A stretch of 19,130 bases of DNA from Actinomycetota bacterium (lineage in GTDB: Bacteria; Actinomycetota; Actinomycetes; S36-B12; UBA5976): assembly GCA_026392535.1 (NCBI GenBank), contig JAPLBX010000061.1, positions 1 to 19,130 of the forward strand, given 5' to 3'. A program made the translations under genes and the position numbers. Below, one piece after another: positions 1 to 8,539 of the stretch; the first letter of the stretch is position 1, and every line of letters begins with the position of its first letter. Under the pieces are notes generated by a model. The model was not told the DNA's origin, did not search any database, and saw nothing but the letters and a program-made list of their open reading frames with translations.

Positions 1-1626
1 AAAGAATGCGGAATTGAGAATCTTTACGAATCTGTAAATACTCCGCTTGTTGGTTTATTAAACAATGCAATTCGCGCCAAGGAACTTTACAAACGAGATC
101 GAGACTACGTCATCATGGACGGCGAAGTCCTAATCGTGGATGAACACACCGGTCGGCTATTAGCCGGGCGTCGTTACGGTGAAGGTATGCACCAAGCAAT
201 TGAAGCCAAAGAAGGCGTGAAGGTTCAGGCCGAAAACCAAACTCTTGCCACAATTACTTTGCAGAACTACTTCCGCCTTTACGACAAGTTGGCCGGTATG
301 ACTGGTACAGCTATGACTGAAGCTGCTGAATTCAATCAAATCTACAAACTCGGTGTAGTGCCAATTCCAACCAATCGCGAAATGATTCGTATGGATCAAA
401 CCGACTTGGTTTATCGAACCGAACAAGCAAAATATTTAGCCGTAATCGAAGACATCGTTGAACGGCACGCAAAAGGACAACCAGTCTTAGTGGGCACAAC
501 CAGTGTTGAGAAGAGTGAAATTGTTTCGAGCTTGCTTAAAAAGCGAGGAGTGCCGCATCAAGTTTTGAATGCTAAGTATCATGAGAAAGAAGCCTCAATT
601 GTTGCGATGGCTGGCCGCAAAGGCGCAGTGACTGTTGCAACCAATATGGCTGGTCGCGGTACAGACATCATGCTTGGTGGTAACTCAGAACACATTGCAC
701 GTACCGAATTAGCGCAACGCAATTTGTCCGCAATTGAAAATTTAGCTGAATACAACGCTGCTTGGCCAGATGCTTTGGCGCGCGCGGAAGCATCAGTAGC
801 TGCCGAGCACAATGAAGTTGTAAGCCTCGGCGGGCTCTATGTTCTTGGTACTGAACGTCACGAATCGCGTCGCATCGACAATCAGTTGCGCGGTCGTGCT
901 GGTCGTCAAGGTGACCCAGGCGAATCCCGTTTTTACTTATCTCTAGAAGATGACTTAATGCGACTATTCAAGTCGGAAATGGTCAATACCTTCCTAACTC
1001 GTTTCAATGTGCCAGACAATGTGCCAATCGAAGCGACGATGGTTACTAAGTCAATTCAAAGTGCTCAAACCCAGGTGGAAGCAAGTAACTTTGAAATTCG
1101 CAAGAACGTATTGAAGTATGACGAAGTGCTCAATCGTCAGCGCTTAGTTGTCTATGGCGAGCGTAAAGAAGTTCTTTCTGGAAAAGATATCTCGGATCAA
1201 ATTCAAGATTTCTTCAAAGACACTGTTTATGGATATGTTGAAGCTGAAACTTCTGGTTCATACGACGAAGACTGGGATATCAATCGATTAACAAATGCAT
1301 TCAAGGAAATCTATCCAATCGGAGTAGACATCCAGGCGGTTGCGCAGGAATGTGATTTTGATTCGGATGTAGTCGCCGAAACCGTGTTGCAAGACTTGAC
1401 TGCCAAATACGCGGCCCGTGAAACAGATTTAGGTTCAGATGCGACTCGCGAACTTGAACGTAAAGTAGTTTTGAGTGTGCTTGATCGCAAGTGGCGCGAA
1501 CATCTTTATGAAATGCAATATCTGCAAGAGGGTATTGGTTTGCGAGCAATGGCGCAGAGAGATCCGCTGATTGAATATCAAAAGTTACCGTTGCCCACGA
1601 CGAAGACGATGAAGAAATTGAAGTAA
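1..1626 (+). CDS. secA: Preprotein translocase ATPase SecA, 5'-truncated by the window and frame-disrupted near its 3' end
   Basis: SecA is the cytoplasmic ATPase motor that pushes unfolded preproteins through SecYEG. The frame is open from base 1 (first residues KECGIENLYESV), so the gene starts upstream of the window. Visible landmarks are the GEVLIVDEHTGR segment, the MTGTA motif (from about 298), the second nucleotide-binding domain with TTSVEKSE and ATNMAGRGTDI, the arginine-rich LRGRAGRQGDPGESRF motif VI, and the helical scaffold/two-helix finger (REHLYEMQYLQEGIGLRAMAQRDPLIEYQ). Immediately after IEYQ (codons to 1581) the family pattern is lost and a stop follows at 1624-1626. SecA proteins normally continue with about 25 more residues of the type REGYDMF...GFLFNV before the variable tail, and that helix is absent here. 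The expected tail is found in another frame (separate entry). Identity is certain; whether the lesion is real or an assembly error is not decidable from the sequence. Confidence 0.95.
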   Translation, partial: KECGIENLYESVNTPLVGLLNNAIRAKELYKRDRDYVIMDGEVLIVDEHTGRLLAGRRYGEGMHQAIEAKEGVKVQAENQTLATITLQNYFRLYDKLAGMTGTAMTEAAEFNQIYKLGVVPIPTNREMIRMDQTDLVYRTEQAKYLAVIEDIVERHAKGQPVLVGTTSVEKSEIVSSLLKKRGVPHQVLNAKYHEKEASIVAMAGRKGAVTVATNMAGRGTDIMLGGNSEHIARTELAQRNLSAIENLAEYNAAWPDALARAEASVAAEHNEVVSLGGLYVLGTERHESRRIDNQLRGRAGRQGDPGESRFYLSLEDDLMRLFKSEMVNTFLTRFNVPDNVPIEATMVTKSIQSAQTQVEASNFEIRKNVLKYDEVLNRQRLVVYGERKEVLSGKDISDQIQDFFKDTVYGYVEAETSGSYDEDWDINRLTNAFKEIYPIGVDIQAVAQECDFDSDVVAETVLQDLTAKYAARETDLGSDATRELERKVVLSVLDRKWREHLYEMQYLQEGIGLRAMAQRDPLIEYQKLPLPTTKTMKKLK

Positions 1627-1799
1627 TTGTTGCTGGTGCAACTGAGCCAGAACAGCGCCAGCTTTCTTATTCTGCGCCAAGTGAGTCTGGTGAAGTGACT
1701 CTAGATAAGAGTGCAAGCGGCGGCCCAAGTCGCAACAGCCCATGTCCGTGTGGTTCGGGTAAAAAATACAAGCGATGCCATGGAGCTTCGGGAAACTAA
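1584..1799 (+). pseudogene. secA: Out-of-frame SecA C-terminal tail with SEC-C zinc motif
   Basis: Reading from 1584 in the frame one base behind that of upstream secA gives an acidic linker (VTVAHDEDDEEIEVIVAG), then a low-complexity stretch, then the SEC-C motif CPCGSGKKYKRCHG at 1743-1784 and a TAA stop at 1797-1799. This motif binds zinc and contacts SecB or ribosomes in SecA proteins. It clearly belongs to the preceding gene but has no start codon or Shine-Dalgarno sequence of its own. The arrangement implies a deletion of length 3n+1 (roughly 70-80 bases, inferred from the missing helix) around 1582-1584, not a simple one-base slip. If the DNA is correct, SecA here ends in a short unrelated tail and lacks the zinc motif. 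Confidence 0.85.
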
Positions 1800-1810
1800 A
1801 GGGACTTTTC

Positions 1811-2548
1811 GTGCCTGAAATAGTTGCAAATAGTGTTTTGCCTGCTAATCGCGAGATAGTGCACTTCCCATCTTTGGACGGCACGATGCTGGTTGGCGAA
1901 ATTGCCAAGCCTCTCGAGAAAGATCCGACTGCCACCATTATTTGTTTACATCCTTTGCCCACTCACGGTGGTTTTATGGACAGTCATGTTTTTCGAAAGA
2001 TGGCTTGGCGGCTTCCCGCACTTGCCGAAGTTGCAATTTTTCGATTCAATTTTCGAGGCGTTGAATCTCCCGCTGGAAAAAGCGATGGTGAATTTTCTGC
2101 TGGGGTTGGCGAAGGTTTAGATGCGCAAGCCGCAATTGCATATGCAATTACTCGCGGACTTCCAAATATTTATGTGGTCGGCTGGTCTTTTGGGACAGAC
2201 GTCGCATTGCGTTATGCAAACATTTCAGAGGTCAAAGAAGTTATTTTGCTTTCTCCACCTCTTAGGTGGACAGATGAAAATGATTTGAACTCTTGGAAGG
2301 TCTCTGGCAAACCCTTAACTGCATTGGTTCCAGAGTTTGACGACTACCTTAAGCCCGATGCTGCTCGGGAAAGATTTTCAGTAATTCCACACGCAAAAGT
2401 AATTGCAGCACCAGAAGCGAAACATCTATGGGTTGGCGAGAAAAGCGTGAAGTTCGCACTGAATGAGATCGTGAAAGTTGTTGCGCCAAGCAAATATCCA
2501 TTACCGCTTGATTGGGATGGCCCAATGGAGAAGTGGAGCGATTTATGA
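1811..2548 (+). CDS. Alpha/beta hydrolase of the COG2945 type
   Basis: A 245-residue protein. I choose GTG 1811 because AAAGGG (1798-1803) lies 7 bases upstream and this start clears the secA stop at 1799; the in-frame ATG at 1775 would lie inside the SEC-C coding region. The sequence shows the alpha/beta-hydrolase pattern: HPLPTHGG after strand 3 (about residues 47-54), FRFNFRGVE (about 77-85), the nucleophile elbow GWSFGT with Ser126, a probable acid in EFDDY (Asp177 or 178), and His205 in AKHLW. The HPxPxxGG plus RFNFRG combination is typical of small cytosolic hydrolases of the COG2945 group, whose substrates are mostly unknown. No signal peptide or membrane segment is visible. Its stop overlaps the next gene's start (ATGA, 2545-2548), so the two hydrolases are probably translated together. 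The substrate cannot be inferred. Confidence 0.85.
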   Translation: MPEIVANSVLPANREIVHFPSLDGTMLVGEIAKPLEKDPTATIICLHPLPTHGGFMDSHVFRKMAWRLPALAEVAIFRFNFRGVESPAGKSDGEFSAGVGEGLDAQAAIAYAITRGLPNIYVVGWSFGTDVALRYANISEVKEVILLSPPLRWTDENDLNSWKVSGKPLTALVPEFDDYLKPDAARERFSVIPHAKVIAAPEAKHLWVGEKSVKFALNEIVKVVAPSKYPLPLDWDGPMEKWSDL

Positions 2549-3306
2549 AAACTGTAGTTTTCTTACACGCTTTCCCACTCGATCACAGAATGTGGGATGG
2601 TATTGCAGACGATGTTGCAATAAGTGGCTGGCAAGTCTTTACACCTGACTTACGCGGTTGTGGTAGTTCCGCAGACTGGAAAGAACAAGAACCATCACTG
2701 CGAGTATTGGCAGAAGATGTTTTGAGTTTGATGGACAATTACGGAATCTCTAATTTCGTGGTTGCCGGTTGTTCACTCGGTGGTTATGTTGCCATGGAAC
2801 TCATTCGAATCGCCCCGTCACGGGTGGCAGCAGCGATTTTGATTGACACCAAAGCGAGTGCCGACAATGAAGAGCAAAGAGAAAACCGCTTACGAGTGGC
2901 TAGTCAGGTTGAAGAAGCAAAAAATACCGAAGCTTTCTGCCGATTAATGCTGCCGAATTTACTTGGCAAAACAACTACCGAGCAATCTCCTGAAATCGTT
3001 GAATACACCAAAGCTTTGCTGCAAGATTCGCGAGTTAATGGCGTTGCTAATTTGCAACGGGCTATGAGCAAAAGGCTTGACTCGCACCAAGTTCTTTCAG
3101 ATTTCCAAGGTCCAATACTTTCGATCAGAGGCAGCGAAGACACCGTTGCAAGTGCCGCTGATCACTCGAGGATTATGAATGCTGCTCGCGATGGCATCCA
3201 TGTGGAATTGAGTGAGTGTGGACACCTTGCTCCCATCGAAAAGCCGAAGGAAACTTCTGATGCAGTAATTGATTTTCTCAACAGGGTCTCAAGCCCAACA
3301 TGTTGA
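2545..3306 (+). CDS. Alpha/beta hydrolase, BioH / enol-lactonase-like fold
   Basis: A 253-residue protein starting at ATG 2545 (MKTVVFLHAFPLDHRMW), which overlaps the stop of the upstream hydrolase by four bases. A purine-rich AGTGGAG stretch (2532-2538) precedes it. The longer open frame from 2512 is unlikely because it would overlap that gene by 37 bases without a better ribosome site. The order of motifs is classical: oxyanion HAFPLD near the N-terminus, PDLRGCGSS (about 34-42), nucleophile elbow GCSLGG with Ser77, acid Asp199 in GSEDTVA, and catalytic His227 in ECGHLAPIEKP. A cap region of about 80 residues lies between residues 105 and 185. The closest general resemblance is to the group containing 3-oxoadipate enol-lactonases, BioH and non-haem haloperoxidases, but no ring-cleavage or biotin genes are nearby, so the substrate is open. 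It is probably cytosolic. Confidence 0.85.
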   Translation: MKTVVFLHAFPLDHRMWDGIADDVAISGWQVFTPDLRGCGSSADWKEQEPSLRVLAEDVLSLMDNYGISNFVVAGCSLGGYVAMELIRIAPSRVAAAILIDTKASADNEEQRENRLRVASQVEEAKNTEAFCRLMLPNLLGKTTTEQSPEIVEYTKALLQDSRVNGVANLQRAMSKRLDSHQVLSDFQGPILSIRGSEDTVASAADHSRIMNAARDGIHVELSECGHLAPIEKPKETSDAVIDFLNRVSSPTC

Positions 3307-3336
3307 GAATCTGATGAGAAGTGGAACAATAAAACA

Positions 3337-4242
3337 ATGACCACGCAAAAACCGCAGATGCAAAACGGTGTTATTGACCTCTCGACTCTAGGTGCGAAGC
3401 CTGCTCCAACATCAAAAGCAGAATCTCTGTTTATTGTTGATGTGACTGAAGAGAATTTTGAATCCGAAGTACTACTCAAATCAAAGCAAGTTCCAGTAGT
3501 CGTTGCCATCGGCTCAAAGAAAGACCTGCCAAGTAGTCAAGTGTTTACGATGCTGGAAAAGCTCACAATTGAATACGCAGGCAAAATCTTTTTGGCCAGA
3601 GTTGACTCTGATGCAAACCCACAAATTGTCGCGGCTTTCCAAACCCAAACTCTGCCTTCGGTTTACTTACTTCTAAATGGACAAGTTCAACCATTGTTTA
3701 ATGAAGTTCCTGCCGAAGCTCAAGTAAGAAGTATTTTCGATCAAGTAGTTGAGGTGGCGGCCAAGGCTGACCTAGGTGGGGTTAATGCAGGAATTGACCC
3801 GGAAAATCCAACTGGCGAAATGGTCGATAGTGAAAAGCCAATCGACCCCAGATTTGTTAAAGCCTTTGAAGCCATGGAAGCAGGGGATTGGGATGCTGCC
3901 GAAGCTGTTTATCGCGATGTGCTAAATAACGCACCAGCAGATGAAGAGGCAAAAGTCGGCGTAATCCAAGTGGGTCTGTTTAGGCGAACCGATGGTGTGG
4001 ATTTCAATGCTGTGATTGGTAAATCACTAGACAACCTTGAGGCTCACCTAGAAGTTGCGGATTCGCTCATGATGTTGGGTCAGGTTGTACCGGCATTTGA
4101 TTTGTTGATAGCCGGTGTGAAAATCTTTGTTGCAGATGAGCGAGAACAAATCAAACAAAGACTTCTTGACTTCTTCTTATTAATTGGCGAAGTTGACGAA
4201 GTGCGAAGTGCAAGGCGGCAGCTCACCAACGCCTTGTTCTAA
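3337..4242 (+). CDS. Thioredoxin-fold / TPR protein, CnoX (YbbN)-like, lacking the CxxC site
   Basis: A 301-residue protein. Residues about 30-145 follow the thioredoxin fold: VVDV-type opening (FIVDVTEENFESEVL), PVVVAIGSKKDLPSSQ where the WCGPC loop should be, ARVDSDANPQIVAAF, and the cis-proline turn TLPSVYLL. Residues about 165-301 are helical and TPR-like (AFEAMEAGDWDAAEAVYRDVL), followed by the DEVRSARRQLTNALF ending usual in this family. There is no cysteine anywhere in the protein, so it cannot be a dithiol oxidoreductase. A holdase or co-chaperone role like that of CnoX is the likeliest function (inference). M. tuberculosis has a comparable thioredoxin-like gene (Rv1324) next to glgB, so this neighbourhood is ancestral. 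It converges on glgB with only two bases between the stops. ATG 3337 is chosen; ATG 3358 (MQNGVIDLSTL) is a possible alternative start. Confidence 0.85.
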   Translation: MTTQKPQMQNGVIDLSTLGAKPAPTSKAESLFIVDVTEENFESEVLLKSKQVPVVVAIGSKKDLPSSQVFTMLEKLTIEYAGKIFLARVDSDANPQIVAAFQTQTLPSVYLLLNGQVQPLFNEVPAEAQVRSIFDQVVEVAAKADLGGVNAGIDPENPTGEMVDSEKPIDPRFVKAFEAMEAGDWDAAEAVYRDVLNNAPADEEAKVGVIQVGLFRRTDGVDFNAVIGKSLDNLEAHLEVADSLMMLGQVVPAFDLLIAGVKIFVADEREQIKQRLLDFFLLIGEVDEVRSARRQLTNALF

Positions 4243-4244
4243 AG

Positions 4245-6497
4245 TTATTGATTTTCGGGAACAAACCAAACTGTTGCAAGCGGTGGAATCACAACATTCG
4301 CAGATGCTGGTTTCCCATGCATTGCAACTTCTTCGGCAACTATGTGACCGAGATTTCCTAAACCAGATCCACCAAATTCACTGGCATCGGTGTTAAGCAC
4401 CTCTTTCCAGTTTCCTGCAAATGGAAGTGGTATTCGATGGGATTCACGTGGCACTGGTGAGAAATTTGTTACACACGCAACAACTTGTCCGTTGTGACCC
4501 CAACGCAACCAAGCAAACACATTGTTTTCAGCATCGTCACCGATTAGCCATTCAAACCCAGCAGGTTCGTGATCTCGTTCCCATAATGCGGGTGTGTTTT
4601 TATAGACCGAGTTCAACGACTGAACACAATTTCTGACTCCACGATGTTCTGCGAAATCGGTCAGCCACCAGTCCAATGATGAATGGCTATTCCATTCAGA
4701 ACTTTGGGCAAATTCTGAACCCATAAATAGCAATTGCTTGCCAGGGTGGGCCCACATAAATCCGTAGTAAGTTCGAAGGCCAGCAAGTTGCTGCCAGCGA
4801 TCTCCTGGCATGCGAGCCACTAGCGAGCCTTTTCCATGCACAACTTCATCATGGGAAAGTGGCAGCATGAATTGTTCGCTCCATGCATACACAAGTGAGA
4901 ACGTCATTTCATTATGGTGAAATTTTCGATGGATTGGTTCGTGCTTTATGTATTCGAGTGAATCATGCATCCAACCCATGTTCCATTTGAGGTCAAAACC
5001 AAGTCCACCCGATTCGACTGGAGTGGTGACTCCTGCCCAAGAAGTTGATTCTTCTGCCATAGTCAAAGCACCTGGAGATCGAAGGTGAACGATGCTATTC
5101 ATTTCCTTTAAGAATTCAACAGCAGCTAAGTTTTCGCGGCCACCAAATTCGTTTGGCACCCAAAGTCCTGGCTCTCGGGAATAATCCAAATACAACATGG
5201 ATGCAACAGCATCAACTCGTAATGCATCAACATGGAATTCATTAAGCCAAAAGACAGCGTTTGCAACTAAGAAGTTTTTAACTTCTGGTCGACCAAAGTT
5301 GAAAATGTAAGTTCCCCAGTCAGGATGTTCACCCAGTCGAGGGTCTTCATGTTCGTAAAGTGGCGTGCCATCAAATCGTGCAAGTGCCCATGCATCTTTT
5401 GGAAAGTGTGCAGGAACCCAATCCATGATTACCCCGATGCCCGCTTGATGGAGCACATCAATCAGGTAGCGCAAATCGTCCGGATCGCCATAACGAGATG
5501 CAACTGCGTAATAGCCAGTTACTTGATATCCCCAAGATGGCGAGAAAGGATGTTGGGCAAGTGGCATGAATTCAACGTGTGTGAAACCCTGTTCGAGTAT
5601 GTAATCGCGAATTTGAAAAGCGGCTTCACGGTAATTCAAGCCTTGGCGCCATGAACCAAAGTGCATTTCATACACGCTCATTGGACCAAATCTGTGATCT
5701 GACTTAGGGCGTTCCTCCATCCAAGTTTCGTCTTGCCAAACATACTGAGATTGCCAAACTATTGATGCTGTTAATGGTGGGACTTCACTGTGCTTGGCCA
5801 TTGGATCAGCTTTATCAGTTTGAATACCTGAGCGATCGGTTATCCGGAACTTGTAGTTATTTCCATGTCCAATGCCGGGAATGAAAATTTCCCAAACTCC
5901 ACTCGCACCAAGTGAACGCATTGCATGTCCAATTCCATCCCAAGAATTAAAGTCACCAACTACTTGTATGCCTTGCGCGTTTGGGGCCCAAACCGTAAAC
6001 GCAGTGCCGCTCACTTCACCGAGAATAGATGGGAATGTCAAAACCTTTGCGCCTAATGCATCTCCAAGTTTTTCATGGCGGCCCTCATGGATTAGATGCA
6101 GATCTAATTCACCAATGCAGGGCATAAAACGATACGGATCGTCAGTTGTAAAAACCTCTTCGCCGTAGCGAGATTCAATTCGATAATCGGGGATTGCGTC
6201 AACTTCCAATGCACCAACCCAAATCCCACGATGTTCATGAGTTAGCGGCAACCGAAAATCAGTTCCAGTAATTACAACGCTGACAGCAAAAGGTTTGACT
6301 ACGCGAAAAATTACATGCTTGTTGTGAAGGTGCGCTCCCAAAACTGAATGTGGGTTGTGATGACGAGCTTCAACTATCTGCTCAAGTTCATGAAAGGGTA
6401 CTTCATTTATTGGTGAAGTCCCTTTTGCTGTTTCTGCGGAAATCTCTAACGGCTCAGGATTGGTATCTTCGCTATCTTTCTTGCGTCGGATAATCAA
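4245..6497 (-). CDS. glgB: 1,4-alpha-glucan branching enzyme GlgB
   Basis: GlgB cuts alpha-1,4 glucan chains and rejoins them as alpha-1,6 branches. I place the start at TTG 6497-6495, giving 750 residues (actinobacterial GlgB is usually about 730). GAGGAG lies 6 bases upstream of it, and the codon overlaps the glgE stop as TTGA. The longer frame reaching ATG 6578 would run 28 codons inside glgE. Domain order: N1 module about residues 30-130 (HNPHSVLGAH), CBM48 about 160-240 (FTVWAPNAQGIQVVGDFNSWDG), GH13 barrel from about 270 (YEMHFGSW; DWVPAHFP), all-beta C-terminus. The catalytic triad is present: Asp429 in ALRVDAVASM, Glu482 in MAEESTSW and Asp550 in PLSHDEVVHGKGS. It is co-transcribed with and translationally coupled to glgE, which makes the linear chains it branches. 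Confidence 0.97.
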   Translation of the reverse strand: MIIRRKKDSEDTNPEPLEISAETAKGTSPINEVPFHELEQIVEARHHNPHSVLGAHLHNKHVIFRVVKPFAVSVVITGTDFRLPLTHEHRGIWVGALEVDAIPDYRIESRYGEEVFTTDDPYRFMPCIGELDLHLIHEGRHEKLGDALGAKVLTFPSILGEVSGTAFTVWAPNAQGIQVVGDFNSWDGIGHAMRSLGASGVWEIFIPGIGHGNNYKFRITDRSGIQTDKADPMAKHSEVPPLTASIVWQSQYVWQDETWMEERPKSDHRFGPMSVYEMHFGSWRQGLNYREAAFQIRDYILEQGFTHVEFMPLAQHPFSPSWGYQVTGYYAVASRYGDPDDLRYLIDVLHQAGIGVIMDWVPAHFPKDAWALARFDGTPLYEHEDPRLGEHPDWGTYIFNFGRPEVKNFLVANAVFWLNEFHVDALRVDAVASMLYLDYSREPGLWVPNEFGGRENLAAVEFLKEMNSIVHLRSPGALTMAEESTSWAGVTTPVESGGLGFDLKWNMGWMHDSLEYIKHEPIHRKFHHNEMTFSLVYAWSEQFMLPLSHDEVVHGKGSLVARMPGDRWQQLAGLRTYYGFMWAHPGKQLLFMGSEFAQSSEWNSHSSLDWWLTDFAEHRGVRNCVQSLNSVYKNTPALWERDHEPAGFEWLIGDDAENNVFAWLRWGHNGQVVACVTNFSPVPRESHRIPLPFAGNWKEVLNTDASEFGGSGLGNLGHIVAEEVAMHGKPASANVVIPPLATVWFVPENQ

Positions 6498-8506
6498 GAC
6501 TTTCTCCTCAAGGTCACGATGTGAGCGACGCAACGGTAAGGGTCGATATGAACTTTTACATCCTTTTTCCACGTCCAAGTTGTATCTGTGACCAGGTCGT
6601 GTCCATAAACAGTGTCATCCCAATCAAATCCAAGTGCCGGCATATCTAGGTGCACCCAGGTTTCCCTGGTCCCTTTTGGATCGAGGGAGCAAATTACGAG
6701 CACTGTGTCTTCGCCAGAAGTTTTGCTATATGCAATAACTTCATTGTCATCAACTGGATGAAAAACCACATTCCGCAACTGCTTTAAAGATTTATGGTGG
6801 CTGCGTAATTCATTTAACCGTTTTATGTATGGTGCAAGCGAGCGATTTTCGTCCTCGGCTGCTTGCCAGTCGCGCGGGCGCAACTCAAACTTTTCAGAGT
6901 TTAGGTATTCCTCGCCACCTTCGTTCAAGACAGCTGATTCATAAATCTCAAATCCAGAATAGATGCCCCAACTCGGACTTAATGTGGCTGCCAGAGTCGC
7001 TCGAATAGCAAAACCTGCTGGGCCAGAGGTTTGTAAGAAGGTTGGCAAAATGTCTGGCGTGTTTGTGAAAAAGTTTGGCCGCATATATGCACTTGAATGA
7101 TTTGCTAATTCATCCATGTATTGAGTCAAGCTATGTTTGTCGTTGCGCCATGTGAAGTAGGTATAAGACTGTTGGAATCCAACCTCGCCCAACACGCGCA
7201 TCATCGCAGGGGCAGTAAAAGCCTCCGCCAAGAAAATTACATCTGGGTCGGTGGCATTGATTGCATGAATCAATCTTTGCCACATCCATATTGGTTTGGT
7301 GTGGGGATTGTCCACGCGGAAGATACGAACTCCATGACTCATCCAAAAACGAACAATTCTTTCGATTTCGTTATATAAACCATCTGGATCGGTGTCAAAA
7401 AACATCGGGTAGATGTCCTGATATTTCTTTGGTGGATTTTCCGCATAAGCAATCGAGCCGTCATTACGTTGTTTAAACCACTGTGGATGAGTCTTCACCC
7501 AAGGATGATCAGGCGATGCCTGCAATGCCAAATCAAGTGCGATTTCCATGTTTAGTCGTTTGATTTCCGCAACAAACTCATCAAAGTCTTTAAGCGTTCC
7601 AAGCTCTGGATTGATTGCATCATGTCCACCGGCTTCAGAACCTATTGCCCATGGAGAACCAACATCTTGAGCATCTGGATTCAACGTGTTGTTTCGACCT
7701 TTTCGATTTGTTTTGCCGATTGGGTGAACCGGTGGAACATAAACAACTTGGAATCCCATTTCCGCAATAGCGGGAAGTCTTTTCATCGCAGTCTTGAAAG
7801 TTCCTGATTTATACGGTTTAAGTGTTGCCCCTTCGGAACGTGGAAAGAATTCATACCAAGATCCGAATAAGGCACGTTCGCGTTCGACAAGGAGTGGAAA
7901 TTCTTGTGACGACGTCAATAAATCTCGGATTGGAAAATCGTGCATTGCTTGATCAATTTCTGGATTGAAAGCTGCGGCGAGACGTAAATTTGGATCGACT
8001 TTTTTGTCGCGCAAAACTTTTATGGCTTCTTGCAAAAGTTTCTTAGTAGATGGATTTGCATTTTGTGGCGTTTCATTTAGTGCCCGCTCAAAAATCCGAG
8101 CGCCATCTTCCAATTCAACTTCGACATCAACTCCGGCAGGAATTTTTAATCCAGCATCGTGATGCCAAGTTCCCCAGATGTCATCCCAAGCTTCGATGCG
8201 AAAGTTCCATGAACCAATTTCAGTTGGCGAGAATTCTGCGACGTAAGTGTCATTTGAAGAAAGGTGAGCTCGCAGAGTTGTCTTAGTGCCTTTGGGATCA
8301 GTCACTAAAACACTCACGCCAAGAGCATCGTGACCTTCGCGGGTTGCCGTGGCTTTAATCGTGATTGGCTCGTTGACGGCCCCTTTGGCTGGTCGACCTT
8401 CGCTGACAACCGGGCTAACGTCCAAAATTGCAAAGCGCCCGATTGGTCCCAAAATGCCGCTCGGTAGAAGTTTGTCCGAGGAGACATTTTGCGGTGGGTT
8501 CGCCAT
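6494..8506 (-). CDS. glgE: Alpha-1,4-glucan:maltose-1-phosphate maltosyltransferase GlgE
   Basis: GlgE transfers maltosyl units from alpha-maltose-1-phosphate to the non-reducing end of alpha-1,4 glucan. It is the polymerase of the trehalose-to-glucan route in actinomycetes. The protein has 670 residues (about 700 in M. tuberculosis). An N-terminal beta-domain (about 20-130; GSWNFRIEAWDDIWGTW) precedes the GH13_3 barrel. Catalytic residues are Asp399 in FRVDNPHTKP and Glu428 in FLAEAFTAP, matching Asp394 and Glu423 of the S. coelicolor enzyme with a shift of five. VPPVHPIGKTNRKGRNN is also a GlgE hallmark. ATG 8506 is the natural start: an in-frame TAG lies four codons upstream, and no Shine-Dalgarno sequence is visible, which fits leaderless initiation from the promoter described separately. 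TreS, maltokinase (Mak/Pep2) and GlgA/GlgC, which would supply maltose-1-phosphate, are not in the window. Confidence 0.97.
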   Translation of the reverse strand: MANPPQNVSSDKLLPSGILGPIGRFAILDVSPVVSEGRPAKGAVNEPITIKATATREGHDALGVSVLVTDPKGTKTTLRAHLSSNDTYVAEFSPTEIGSWNFRIEAWDDIWGTWHHDAGLKIPAGVDVEVELEDGARIFERALNETPQNANPSTKKLLQEAIKVLRDKKVDPNLRLAAAFNPEIDQAMHDFPIRDLLTSSQEFPLLVERERALFGSWYEFFPRSEGATLKPYKSGTFKTAMKRLPAIAEMGFQVVYVPPVHPIGKTNRKGRNNTLNPDAQDVGSPWAIGSEAGGHDAINPELGTLKDFDEFVAEIKRLNMEIALDLALQASPDHPWVKTHPQWFKQRNDGSIAYAENPPKKYQDIYPMFFDTDPDGLYNEIERIVRFWMSHGVRIFRVDNPHTKPIWMWQRLIHAINATDPDVIFLAEAFTAPAMMRVLGEVGFQQSYTYFTWRNDKHSLTQYMDELANHSSAYMRPNFFTNTPDILPTFLQTSGPAGFAIRATLAATLSPSWGIYSGFEIYESAVLNEGGEEYLNSEKFELRPRDWQAAEDENRSLAPYIKRLNELRSHHKSLKQLRNVVFHPVDDNEVIAYSKTSGEDTVLVICSLDPKGTRETWVHLDMPALGFDWDDTVYGHDLVTDTTWTWKKDVKVHIDPYRCVAHIVTLRRKS

Positions 8507-8512
8507 GTGCCA

Positions 8513-8539
8513 ACGCTATCGGTCATGCACACTTGTGAA
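8513..8539 (-). promoter_or_regulatory. Candidate leaderless promoter of glgE-glgB
   Basis: On the minus strand a -10-like TAGCGT (8518-8513) ends six bases before the glgE ATG, so the expected transcription start falls on or next to the A of the start codon. A -35-like TTCACA (8539-8534, five of six to TTGACA) sits upstream with a 15-base spacer, shorter than the usual 16-18. No ribosome binding site is seen before glgE, which agrees with a leaderless message, a common mode in actinobacteria. The call rests on pattern matching only. Confidence 0.4.

Noticed and set aside
1576..1590. Programmed -1 frameshifting to join the two secA frames
   Set aside because: TCAAAAG is not a standard X XXY YYZ slippery heptamer, and frameshifting would not restore the missing conserved helix. 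A deletion explains both facts.
1775..1810. ATG 1775 as start of the first hydrolase
   Set aside because: It lies within the SEC-C coding region of secA with no good ribosome site, whereas GTG 1811 has AAAGGG at the right distance.
3296..3305. Palindrome CAACATGTTG at the end of the second hydrolase gene
   Set aside because: It lies in the last codons and stop, is only ten bases long with no loop, and no T tract or promoter element accompanies it.
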